Under the pieces are notes generated by a model, which was given only the letters and a program-made list of their open reading frames with translations, was not told the DNA's origin and made no database searches. Positions 8,890 through 17,374 of a DNA stretch of 64,000 nucleotides are shown here, piece by piece. Both the position numbers and the translations under genes were made by a program. The number at the start of each line of letters is the position of its first letter. Position 1 is the first letter of the stretch. The DNA is from Moorena producens 3L (GTDB lineage: Bacteria > Cyanobacteriota > Cyanobacteriia > Cyanobacteriales > Coleofasciculaceae). Location of the stretch: contig NZ_GL890973.1 in NCBI RefSeq assembly GCF_000211815.1, positions 180,820-244,819 of the forward strand. Direction: 5' to 3'.

Positions 8890-10060
8890 ATTCGTTGACT
8901 GTCGTAAATTTCAGCAATTTTTGATGATCGTGCATACGCCTTCAGCCGTGTTGATCGCGCTATCATTCACATTCGCATGCTTAAGCTGTGGATAACTATA
9001 GCGCTAGTTAATGCTTTAGCTCAATTAGTTTCCTATCGTGAATTTTAACAATTTGGGATGATCGCGATCGCGTAGCGTGACTGCATTTCAATCGCACTAG
9101 CAATCACAATGCGCGATAGTTATCGAAAATTCCAGCAATTTTGGAGTCGGCGCGATCGCTTTTAGCGGAAGCTGAGGCCGTAGGCCACGCTTTGCGAACG
9201 CTTCATCACGTAGCGTGACTGCATTTCAATCGCACTGGCAACAGCAACAAAGCCGTGAAAATCCTTTACTGTCAGAAATTACAGCAATTTGGGATAATCA
9301 CAATAGCGTTAGCTTGAGCAACGCGCGATAGTTATCAAAAATTACAACAATTTCGGATAATAGCGATTCGGGCAAAGCCCGACGCTACGCGAACGCGCTA
9401 GGTTAATCAGCAAAGGGTGAAAATCCTTTACTGTTGGACATTTCAGCCATTTTGGATAATGTTGACTGTTGGAAATTCCAGCAATTTGGGATAATAGCGA
9501 TTCGGGCAAAGCCCGACGCTACGCGAACGCGCTAGGTTAATCAACAAAGGGTGAAAATCCTTTACTGTTGGACATTTCAGCCATTTTGGCTAATCACGAT
9601 AGTGCTAGCAACAGCAACTTCGATGAAAATCCTTGACTGCCGGAAATTACAACAATTTTGGATAATGTTGACTGTTGGAAATTCCAGCCATTTGGGATAA
9701 TAGCGATTCGGGCAAAGCCCGACGCTACGCGAACGCGCTAGGTTAATCAACAAAGGGTGAAAACCCTTTACTATCGTAAATTCTAGCAATTTTCGATAAT
9801 CTTGACTGTCGCAAATTTCAGCAATTTCGGAACGATAGCGCTAGCTTAATTAACTTCAGTCGAATTCATTCACTGTTGGAAATTTCAGCAATTTTCGATA
9901 AGCGTGCGATGCTAGCTATTAGCATCCTATTCCTAAACTATAGCGCTAATAAAAATTACTCAGATTAGGCGGGGGATAACTATAGCGCTAGTTTTATGAG
10001 TTTCAGCCCAATTGATTCGCTGTTGGAAATTGCAGCAATTTTGGATGTGATTGGATGTTA
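8890..10060. repeat. Array of degenerate ~30-bp units with AAATT-NCAGC-AATTT core
   Basis: The stretch 8770-10357 has no gene. Between 8890 and 10050 about 14 copies occur of a unit like CTGTTGGAAATTCCAGCAAT followed by TTTGGATAAT. The core AAATT-(N)CAGC-AATTT is a short inverted repeat. Copies are at roughly 8896, 9036, 9118, 9270, 9330, 9430, 9470, 9565, 9640, 9672, 9770, 9808, 9875 and 10020. Four TAGCGCTA palindromes (8999, 9836, 9941, 9983) are interspersed. All units have the same orientation. Confidence 0.75.
9361..9780. repeat. Three copies of a longer composite unit
   Basis: A block starting TAGCGATTCGGGCAAAGCCC at 9361, 9495 and 9701 continues for about 85 bp nearly identically through GACGCTACGCGAACGCGCTA and GGTTAATCAACAAAGGGTGA. 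It contains the palindrome GGGCAAAGCCC. The copies lie within the degenerate array and show that it grew by segmental duplication. Confidence 0.85.
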
Positions 10061-10357
10061 TTTATCAGTCGCTTCTTCGGATAAGCATTACCTGTCGCAC
10101 TGGTTAACCTAATTTAACATAATTAACCTAATTTAACAAAACTTTACATCAAGAGCTGCCACCTATAAGTGTATAATAGCCGAAATTATTCTTTCGACAG
10201 AAAATAACAGCCTCAAGCCATTATCAATCCGACTGATCAGTTGTCAGTAGGTTAATCAAAATTAGATTAATCAAAATTAGGTTAATTGATGGCAAGACAT
10301 TGATTAACCTTAAGTGCAGTAAAAACACTCTACCCAGGATCAGGAGAAATCTAAGCA

Positions 10358-11107
10358 ATGGCATTATATGTCTGGAAAAATTATAACACTCAGTTAGGTT
10401 TAGCGCTATGCTTAGCCATTAGTGGAGCGTACGCATTTTCAGTAAAGCAAGCTAATGCTCAGATTACTCCTGATACTACTTTACCAGCAGCCGAAAGGTC
10501 TTTGTTTCACCAAAGCTCGGGTCAGGTAAATGGAGAAATTGTTGATCTAATTAAAGGAGGATCAATCCGGGATATCAATTTGTTCCACAGTTTCCTAGAG
10601 TTTAATGTCGGAGATGGGCAAAGGGTTTATTTTGCTAATCCAGCTGGCATTGAAAATATTCTGTCTCGGGTAACTGGTGCGAATCCCTCTAATATTTTTG
10701 GCACCTTGGGTGTCGATGGTGGAGCAAATTTGTTCTTGATTAATCCCAATGGGATTTTCTTTGGTAATAATGCCAAGCTGGATGTATCGGGTTCATTTGT
10801 GGGCACTACTGCTGATGGGATTGGCTTTGGAAATCAAGGAGTGTTTAGTGCCTCTAATCCAGAGCCTCCTTCCCCATTGTTGACCGTTAATCCTAATGTG
10901 TTTTTCTTTAATCAAATTCCCGGTAATATTACCAGTCAAGCTAAGTTGGAGAAGCTGGCGGTTGATAACCTGTTGTTACTCGGTGGTGATGTTGAGGTTA
11001 TCGAAGATAGTAAGATATCGACTAATCTTCGAGCCACGATCAACCGATATCCAGCCAATGCACATTATGGGCAATTTTTTCTTGCGCTTACCCTGGACAT
11101 GATATGA
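10358..11107 (+). CDS. Filamentous haemagglutinin N-terminal-domain protein, truncated
   Basis: A 249-residue protein. It starts with a signal peptide (LGLALCLAISGAYAFSVKQANAQ) and continues with the haemagglutination-activity (TPS) domain of two-partner-secretion exoproteins: INLFHSFLEFNVGDGQRVYF, FLINPNGIFFG and a DVSGSFVGTTA segment. Cyanobacterial members usually run to several hundred or more than a thousand residues of beta-helix. Here the family sequence ends near LLLLGGDVEV and about 30 unrelated residues follow to the stop, so the gene is probably broken or truncated. No TpsB partner gene is nearby. Confidence 0.75.
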   Translation: MALYVWKNYNTQLGLALCLAISGAYAFSVKQANAQITPDTTLPAAERSLFHQSSGQVNGEIVDLIKGGSIRDINLFHSFLEFNVGDGQRVYFANPAGIENILSRVTGANPSNIFGTLGVDGGANLFLINPNGIFFGNNAKLDVSGSFVGTTADGIGFGNQGVFSASNPEPPSPLLTVNPNVFFFNQIPGNITSQAKLEKLAVDNLLLLGGDVEVIEDSKISTNLRATINRYPANAHYGQFFLALTLDMI

Positions 11108-11517
11108 TTTGACATCATAGTATTTAAAAAAAAACTTTAGCTGTCCGGCAAAAGAAGCCCCACACCTAATGCGTAGCATAGGTGTGGGATGAATTTTGCA
11201 CAGGGTATTATAAAATTGCTATAATATATGTACTGATAAACAAAGCCGTTCGCGTAGCGTGGCCTACGGCCTTAAATGCTGGGCAAGTCAGCCACTTACG
11301 TGCCTAAAAAATAGAACTTATTGTATTGTTCCGGTGGGTCGGGGCATCCCGTGTCGTTAATAAAGTAACCCGTGTATCCGAACGCGCCCCGCGTCGGCGA
11401 AAGCCGATAGTGATGGCTGGAGTTGGTAAGAAGCCCACACTGTAATCTTCGATGAGCGTGTGGGAGTATGTCACTGACTTAATAAATCTCAAAAAAGTTA
11501 AAGGTTAAAAGGGAAAG
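11108..11517. other. Non-coding gap behind the truncated gene
   Basis: No gene recognised, and no continuation of the haemagglutinin-type sequence was seen. It contains a hairpin (11158-11187) and a GCGTAGCGTGGCCTACGGCC repeat near 11250. Confidence 0.4.
11158..11187. terminator. Perfect 10-bp hairpin
   Basis: CCCACACCTA (11158-11167) pairs with TAGGTGTGGG (11178-11187) around a 10-nt loop. No T-run follows, so it may be a factor-assisted terminator or simply a repeat-derived palindrome. Confidence 0.4.
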
Positions 11518-11607
11518 GTAAGCATATGCGCTACGCGCACACTACTTGAGGTGCGGTCAGCTATCAGCCAACGGCTGACCGCTTATGGCTGATAGCTGAA
11601 TGCTTAC
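11518..11607. repeat. MITE-like element, GTAAGCAT...GCTGAATGCTTAC family
   Basis: Starts GTAAGCATATGCGCTACGCG and ends GCTGAATGCTTAC, an inverted terminal match. The inside consists of TCAGC/GCTGA-type units (TCAGCTATCAGCCAACGGCT). It lies just downstream of the hybrid kinase stop codon. Other family members are at 14954, 18538, 27631 and 56373. Confidence 0.7.
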
Positions 11608-11628
11608 TAAAATTGTTCTTAGAGTACC

Positions 11629-13284
11629 TCAGTCATCAACCCACTGCAATTGCAACAGCTGCTCCAACAAACCAAGTAACCGATCCTGGTCAATGGGTTT
11701 CGGTAGAAAACCTTCACAGCCCAGCATCTGACTCTGTTTCTGAACTATTTCAAAAGTACGGGCTGAAAGGGCAATGATCGGCACATTTTTCAGATCAGGT
11801 ATTTCCCGCATTTCTGGCACCATGGTAAAAGCAGTTTTGACGGGCATGAATAAATCAGTCAAAATCAGATCGGGTCGGATCGCTATGGCGACATCCAATC
11901 CCTGCTGACCATTTTCTGCGGTTACCACTTCAAAGCCTAAGGGTTCAAGCATGTTGAGTAATACCAACCGATTTTCTTTGTTATCATCCACCACTAGCAG
12001 TTTGCGTCGTTTTCCGTGGTAACCCATCACAAGACCTGCAATATTCCGTTTTGCTTCGGTAACTTTAACCACAGGTAAGGCAACATCAAACCAAAACATT
12101 GACCCCTTAATTAACTCACTTTTAACGTTTAGTTGGCTTCCCATAAATTCCACCAACTGCCGAGATATGGCTAAGCCTAAGCCGGTTCCAGCTGCCCGAT
12201 ATTTGCTATCCCCCGTTTGTTCAAAGGGTTGGAAGATAGTCTCTAATTGTTGAGGGCTAATTCCTATCCCGGTATCAATCACCTCGAAGCGAATCGTCCG
12301 ATGTTGGATTTGGGAATCTTTCCCCTGATCAAGGGAGGTAGGGTTTTGGTCTTCAATCACTCCAACGTTGAACGTTACATTGCCTTGGTCGGTAAATTTT
12401 ACTGCATTGTCTAACAAGTTGATCAGTACCTGTCGGAGCCGTTTCTCGTCTGCCTTAACACCAGTCGGTAAGTTAGTGTTTTGTTCAAATCTCAACACAA
12501 TATTTTTTTCACTAGCTCGCATGCGGATGATTCCAACAACTTCCTCTAAGAAGGTTAGTAAATTAAATTCTGTGGGATACAGTGCCATTTTGCCAGCTTC
12601 GATTTTAGATAAGTCTAAGATATCGTTGATCAAAGTCAAGAGATGGCTACCGCTTTTCTGAATGATTTTTAAGCCTTCGAGTTGCTTGGCGGTTAAATTT
12701 CGTTCACCTTTGGAGGCGGCTAAAGCCGCATCACGTTGGAGAATTTGAGCATATCCTAGAATACCGTTGAGGGGAGTACGGAGTTCATGACTCATGTTAG
12801 CTAGGAATTCACTCTTGGCTTGGTTAGCTACTTCTGCTTTTTCTTTAGCCTCTTGGAGATAGGCATTTTGTTCAGCGAGGGTTTTTGTCAAAAAATATAG
12901 TTTTAAATGGAGCCTGACTCTAGCTAATACCTCTTCTTGTTCAAAGGGTTTTGGGATATAGTCTACTGCACCTAACGATAATCCTTTTATCTTATGGTTT
13001 ATATCAGCAAACGCGGTCATGAAAATTATGGGAATATCTTTAGATATTGGATTATTTTTGAGTTTTTTGCAGGTTTCAAATCCATCAATAACGGGCATAT
13101 TTACATCTAACAATATGAGATCAGGGGGTTCATACTCTACTTGTTCAATAGTTCCTTCACCATCCATTTCCACTCTGACTTGAAACCCAGCACTTTCCAA
13201 AGTTTTGTAGAGAAATGATAAATTATTGGGATTATCATCAACGATTAAAATTGTTCCAGTGTTTGGTGATTGGTTCATTTTCAC
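11629..13284 (-). CDS. Hybrid response regulator/histidine kinase
   Basis: A 551-residue cytoplasmic signalling protein with domain order receiver, HisKA, HATPase, receiver. The first receiver has the phosphoacceptor Asp in LILLDVNMP (about residue 58) and KPF at its end. The dimerisation helix has the phosphorylated His in SHELRTPLNG (about 164). The ATPase has the N box (NLLDNAVKFTDQG) and the G boxes (DTGIGIS, GTGLGLAI). The C-terminal receiver has Asp in LILTDLFMP (about 474) and KPI. There is no sensor domain, so its input is probably a partner protein acting on the first receiver. It appears monocistronic. Confidence 0.9.
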   Translation of the reverse strand: MKMNQSPNTGTILIVDDNPNNLSFLYKTLESAGFQVRVEMDGEGTIEQVEYEPPDLILLDVNMPVIDGFETCKKLKNNPISKDIPIIFMTAFADINHKIKGLSLGAVDYIPKPFEQEEVLARVRLHLKLYFLTKTLAEQNAYLQEAKEKAEVANQAKSEFLANMSHELRTPLNGILGYAQILQRDAALAASKGERNLTAKQLEGLKIIQKSGSHLLTLINDILDLSKIEAGKMALYPTEFNLLTFLEEVVGIIRMRASEKNIVLRFEQNTNLPTGVKADEKRLRQVLINLLDNAVKFTDQGNVTFNVGVIEDQNPTSLDQGKDSQIQHRTIRFEVIDTGIGISPQQLETIFQPFEQTGDSKYRAAGTGLGLAISRQLVEFMGSQLNVKSELIKGSMFWFDVALPVVKVTEAKRNIAGLVMGYHGKRRKLLVVDDNKENRLVLLNMLEPLGFEVVTAENGQQGLDVAIAIRPDLILTDLFMPVKTAFTMVPEMREIPDLKNVPIIALSARTFEIVQKQSQMLGCEGFLPKPIDQDRLLGLLEQLLQLQWVDD

Positions 13285-13328
13285 TTATTGATATATTTCC
13301 TAATCGCCAAGGTATGATAGCAAGTCCG

Positions 13329-13379
13329 GAGGTGCGCTTGACCTTGGCGAATTTAATTCGCCAAGGTCAAGCGCACCTC
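13329..13379. repeat. 51-bp perfect palindrome with 25-bp arms
   Basis: Arms 13329-13353 and 13355-13379 are perfect reverse complements around a single T. The left arm starts GAGGTGCGCTTGACCTTGGC. Related but decayed copies are at 34133 and 37655. It would form a very stable hairpin or cruciform and lies upstream of the hybrid kinase. Confidence 0.9.
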
Positions 13380-13407
13380 TTAATCACTTCCTATTCAGGG
13401 AAATTGT

Positions 13408-13478
13408 GACTTGTTACTTATTACTCGTTACTTGTTACTTGTTACTTATTACTCGTTACTTGTTACTTGTTATTGTGT
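13408..13478. repeat. Tandem CTTGTTACTTATTACTCGTT repeats
   Basis: Seven-base units of the type TTACTTG/TTACTCG/TTACTTA are repeated about nine times. The rest of the gap 13285-13917 holds no recognisable gene; GTTGACGGCTGAGTG and its inverse near 13640-13690 form another imperfect inverted repeat. Confidence 0.75.
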
Positions 13479-13917
13479 AGTGCAAGCATCTTGTTAGCTG
13501 ACTATAGGCTAGTCAGCGAGACGCTCACACTCCAGTTACACATTTCGGATGTTCCGAGATCAGTGTTAAACCGGACATGATCTGACTTGGACTAATAATC
13601 TCTTGAAGCTGATCCTCGAAGACAGGGAATAGGATTTTCCGTTGACGGCTGAGTGTATTCAGTCAACCGTTAACAGTTAACCGTCAACACTACCGATTGC
13701 TGATTAGCTCGCCGAAAGTCGAGATCAACTAGTGTATTGATTCAGTCATGGGATAAGCTGAAATCATCCCCCCTTTGTCTAGGCTTTTGTCTAGACTTTT
13801 CTCTACGCTTATGGTTACCTCCTCTTGGTCGTCAATTCTCTATATGTATACTTCCCCTTCTGTAACTCATAAGTAACACCACAAAATTGAACTGAAGCAA
13901 TTTTCGGCTCTTGAGTT

Positions 13918-14892
13918 ATGCCAAATGGTTTGAATCCTGAAAACAGCTCTAGCAACACCATGCAAGATATCAAATCTATTTCCCTAGCAATTTTACTATT
14001 GGCTTCCGTTGTATATCTGCCAAGCTGCAACCTTACTGGGGCTAAGAACAACTCCAACTCAACTAGTAGCTCTCCTACTAAAGTTTTAGATCAAACCCCT
14101 GATGCTCGTCTGGTGGAGGAATTGACAACTAGCTATCTCAACAAAACCCCAGCTAGGGCAGTTGCGACTCAGCTAACCGTTGAACAAGCCCAGGCTTTGC
14201 AAGACCAATTTGTACAACAGTTGAGCTCTAGTTTAGGAAACGTTGTAGGTTACAAAGCTGGACTGACTAATCCTGCTGCTCAAGAGCGCTTCAAAGTCTC
14301 TGAACCCATACGAGGTGTACTTCTCGAAAAGATGTTGCTCAACAGTGGAGCGGTTGTCTCTGCCAACTTCGGTGCTCGACCTGTATATGAAGGAGACTTA
14401 ATCGTTAGAGTTGGTAGCGAAGAGATTAATAGTGCTACTACCCCTAGGGAAGCTTTAGCTGCTCTTGATGCCGTCATTCCCTTCATGGAACTACCAGATT
14501 TAGTTTATGACCCAAAAGTGAATCTTGATGGGCCTGCTTTGGTAGCCATTAATGTCGGTGCTCGCTTGGGAGTTTTAGGAACACCGATTCCTTTATCTGC
14601 TACCCCTGATTGGGAAGAACGATTAAAAAATATAAAGATTGTAATTGTAGATAAGGCTGGCAATGAGTTAGCTGTTGGTAAAAGTAGTGCTTTATTAGGA
14701 AATCCGTTACAGGTAGTACTTTGGTTAAAAGATTCTTTGAAGGCATCAGGTAAAGTTTTGAAGAAAGGCGATTTACTGTCTTTAGGCTCCATGACTCCCC
14801 TAGTTCCTGTTAAATCTGGTACTACTCTTCGTGCTCAATATATTGGATTATATCCCAAAGAAAAGGTAGAAATATCCGTTAGTTTTGAGTAA
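13918..14892 (+). CDS. Lipoprotein of the FAH / 2-keto-4-pentenoate hydratase superfamily
   Basis: A 324-residue protein from the ATG at 13918; a better start may be ATG 13960 (MQDIKSIS), which puts a normal signal sequence in front of the lipobox YLPSC. After a Ser/Asn/Thr-rich spacer, about 250 residues match the MhpD/hydratase group: LVEELTTSYLNKTPA, GYKAGLTNPAAQERF, the acidic segment PVYEGDLIVRVG and a FMELPDL-type motif. Family enzymes bind a divalent metal and act on 2-keto acids in the cytoplasm, so a lipid-anchored exported version is unusual. The substrate is unknown. Non-coding repeats lie on both sides. Confidence 0.78.
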   Translation: MPNGLNPENSSSNTMQDIKSISLAILLLASVVYLPSCNLTGAKNNSNSTSSSPTKVLDQTPDARLVEELTTSYLNKTPARAVATQLTVEQAQALQDQFVQQLSSSLGNVVGYKAGLTNPAAQERFKVSEPIRGVLLEKMLLNSGAVVSANFGARPVYEGDLIVRVGSEEINSATTPREALAALDAVIPFMELPDLVYDPKVNLDGPALVAINVGARLGVLGTPIPLSATPDWEERLKNIKIVIVDKAGNELAVGKSSALLGNPLQVVLWLKDSLKASGKVLKKGDLLSLGSMTPLVPVKSGTTLRAQYIGLYPKEKVEISVSFE

Positions 14893-14953
14893 TATCATGT
14901 CGGGTATAATAAAGGGAATAGGGAGTCGGGAGTCGGGAGTCGGGAGTTGGGAG

Positions 14954-15129
14954 GTAAGCATTCAGCTATCAGCATTAAGCTATCAGTTAATGCGCTACGC
15001 CCACGCTGCGCGAACAGCTTTTGACTAAAACAGGTAAGTATTAGTTTAATCTATTTTATGTCAGCTGTTCCCATAGCGAAGGAGGTTTATTTTAAGCTGA
15101 CGGCTGACAGCTGACGGCTGAATGCTTAC
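14954..15129. repeat. MITE-like element, GTAAGCATTCAGC family
   Basis: Starts GTAAGCATTCAGC and ends GCTGAATGCTTAC, perfect 13-bp terminal inverted repeats. The interior has CGCTACGCCCACGCTGCGCG and CTGACGGCTGACAGCTGACG motifs. A GGGAGTC tandem repeat (about 14920-14950) precedes it. Confidence 0.8.
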
Positions 15130-15152
15130 TGATTAATTAAGCGGATTTACTA

Positions 15153-15584
15153 TTATCTGATCAGTTTCCGAAACTGGGAGATTTGCCGTAACCATAGCCA
15201 ACCTAAGACGCTGCCAATGGCATAATAGAGGAAATCCCACCATACAAAGGTAGTTCCTAAGATGAATTTACCGATTAAGGAAGCACGAATCGGGGCTAAG
15301 AGAGGGGTTTGCCAAAGTTGTAATAATTCTAGGGCACAGGTAATGCTAAAAACTACTAAGGTAATTCTGGTTATTGCTTGGCGATTGGGGATAATAAAAA
15401 ATATCAATAAACACCAAAAAATCTCATATAAAATAGCACCAGAGTAGTCATGAACCCATTTTTCTCCAAGACCAGAGTAGTACTTGGAAAGAATCCCTAA
15501 TGGTGTGATAATCAATAGGGATAGGATAATGAGCCAGCGTTGATGAGTAATTTTTAATAGTTTAGTCATTAACGGATTAGACAA
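15153..15584 (-). CDS. DUF2809 integral membrane protein
   Basis: A 143-residue protein with four hydrophobic helices and a short basic end. The DUF2809 signature is visible: PLGILSKYYSGLGEKWVHDY, YEIFWCLLIFF and the last helix DFLYYAIGSVLGWLWLR. DUF2809 proteins are small inner-membrane proteins of unknown function, related in shape to VanZ. The start ATG gives MSNPLMTKLL. It is convergent with the upstream lipoprotein gene and separated from it by a MITE-like repeat. Confidence 0.8.
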   Translation of the reverse strand: MSNPLMTKLLKITHQRWLIILSLLIITPLGILSKYYSGLGEKWVHDYSGAILYEIFWCLLIFFIIPNRQAITRITLVVFSITCALELLQLWQTPLLAPIRASLIGKFILGTTFVWWDFLYYAIGSVLGWLWLRQISQFRKLIR

Positions 15585-15740
15585 ATGAATTGAGTGCTGA
15601 GGGCGTCAGTAGGTCAGTTGTGAGTTGCGGCAGGAAACGGGCAAGATGCCCATTCCACGCCTGATGCCCGTTCCACGCCTGATGCCTGTACCTCAGTTAT
15701 GAGTTGTGAGTTATGAGTTGTGAGTTATGAGTTGTGAGTT

Positions 15741-17327
15741 ATGCCAAATCCCTTACATCGATGGGGAAAACCAATAACTTTGCTGCTGTTGTGGTTAGCT
15801 GTACAGTTAGTCATCAAGCAAGGGGTGATGGCGACACCGGCAGCAGTTGAAGTAGTTGAGGAACCGAAATCCTTTGGAGACAAGATTTGTCCTGCTGACT
15901 TAACTACAGCCATTGATGCCATAATCAGTCGTCCCGAATTTATGCGATCGCGTTGGGGTATTTTGATTCAACCCTTAGCCGACTCAGCTCCCCTCTACAG
16001 TCTTGAATCAGAACGTTTCTTTATTCCAGCATCCAATATCAAACTCCTTACCACAGCAGCAGCGTTACGTCAACTAGGTCAGCAATACCGGATTCGCACA
16101 CCGGTTTATGGTACTGGCACTAGCCCCTATTTGACTTCCTTACGGATTGTGGGACAAGCAGACCCAAGCTTAACCAATACCCAGTTAACAGATGTGGCAC
16201 AACAACTAAAGGGTCAAGGGGTGACGTGGGTGCAACAGTTAATTGTAGAAGATGGCTATACTCCCTATGGTATTATCAATCCAACCTGGGAGTGGAGCGA
16301 TAGTTATCTATACTATGGCGCTTCGGTTAATCGACTTATTCTCAATCAAAATACTGTTGGACTAACCCTATTGCCCCAACAGCCAGGAAAACCATTGCGC
16401 GTTAGTTGGAGTGATTCCATAGCGGCTAGACAGTGGCGTGTGGATAATCGTGCTGTTACCGGTAAGGCCGGAATACCATACTCAGTAGAAATAATGGGAG
16501 TTTTAGGTGAGCCGGTGTTAGTGATTAACGGTCAACTGGCGGCAGATGCTGCACCAGACTTCTGGGGGTTAGCAGTTCGCGACCCAGCCCATTATTTCCT
16601 AGAGTCCTTCCGCCGTATCCTGGAAGCTGAGGGAATTGGTGTGATTAAGGCATTGGTAAAAGACAGTTCAGCTGAGATGGTCAGATCATCAGATCAGGGG
16701 ATGGGAAGAGAGGTTAATAATAGATTTCGTTCTAATGTTAATAATACAGAAATAACCAATACACAAACAACCAGAGAGTTAGCAGCAGTAGAATCTCTTC
16801 CGTTAGCGCTATTGTTAAAGGAAATCAATCAGCACAGTAATAATTTGTATGCTGAGGCATTATTGCACCAACTGGAAACAGAGGTAGGGAGTGAGTCTAG
16901 CCCTAAGTTGGGTCTGGTCGCGGTTCAACAGAGCTTAACGGAGTTAGGGGTTGACCCAAAAAGCTATAGCCTGGCTGATGGGTCTGGGCTATCTCGCCAT
17001 AATTTAGCTAGTCCGTTTGCGATCGCACAAACTCTGAGACTGATGGCACAAACCCCATTAGCTCAGGTTTATCGAGAATCCTTGGCTACGGCTGAGGTTA
17101 GTGGAACTTTACGCGATCGCTTTCGTGATACCGCAGCTCTTGGTAAGCTCCAGGCCAAGACTGGTACATTAAGTGGTGTCTCAGCCTTATCCGGCTATCT
17201 TGATATTCCTGACTATAAAACTTTGGTATTTAGTATTCTGGTAAATCAATCTGACCAATCTGCTGCTACACTCCTTCGTGCTATTGATGAAATTGTTCTA
17301 TTATTGACTCGCCTGGGTTATTGCTGA
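15741..17327 (+). CDS. dacB: D-alanyl-D-alanine carboxypeptidase/endopeptidase (PBP4, peptidase S13)
   Basis: A 528-residue penicillin-binding protein that trims or cleaves peptidoglycan cross-links in the periplasm. A signal-anchor-like helix (PITLLLLWLAVQLVIKQG) is at the N-terminus. The three active-site motifs are present: SxxK as ASNIKLL (about residue 96), SxN as QHSNNLYAE (about 365) and KTG as QAKTGTLSG (about 473). An S13-type insertion lies between the first two motifs. A Ser/Asn-rich stretch at about residues 310-345 is extra low-complexity sequence. A GTTATGAGTTGTGAG tandem repeat immediately precedes the ATG. Confidence 0.92.
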   Translation: MPNPLHRWGKPITLLLLWLAVQLVIKQGVMATPAAVEVVEEPKSFGDKICPADLTTAIDAIISRPEFMRSRWGILIQPLADSAPLYSLESERFFIPASNIKLLTTAAALRQLGQQYRIRTPVYGTGTSPYLTSLRIVGQADPSLTNTQLTDVAQQLKGQGVTWVQQLIVEDGYTPYGIINPTWEWSDSYLYYGASVNRLILNQNTVGLTLLPQQPGKPLRVSWSDSIAARQWRVDNRAVTGKAGIPYSVEIMGVLGEPVLVINGQLAADAAPDFWGLAVRDPAHYFLESFRRILEAEGIGVIKALVKDSSAEMVRSSDQGMGREVNNRFRSNVNNTEITNTQTTRELAAVESLPLALLLKEINQHSNNLYAEALLHQLETEVGSESSPKLGLVAVQQSLTELGVDPKSYSLADGSGLSRHNLASPFAIAQTLRLMAQTPLAQVYRESLATAEVSGTLRDRFRDTAALGKLQAKTGTLSGVSALSGYLDIPDYKTLVFSILVNQSDQSAATLLRAIDEIVLLLTRLGYC

Positions 17328-17374
17328 GTGTTGAGTAACGAAACTACCTCACCCAATTGAGAAATATTATAATT

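Noticed and set aside
8890..10060. CRISPR array with degenerate repeats
   Set aside because: Unit distance varies from about 30 to 130 bp, repeats are degenerate, and between-unit DNA is itself duplicated.
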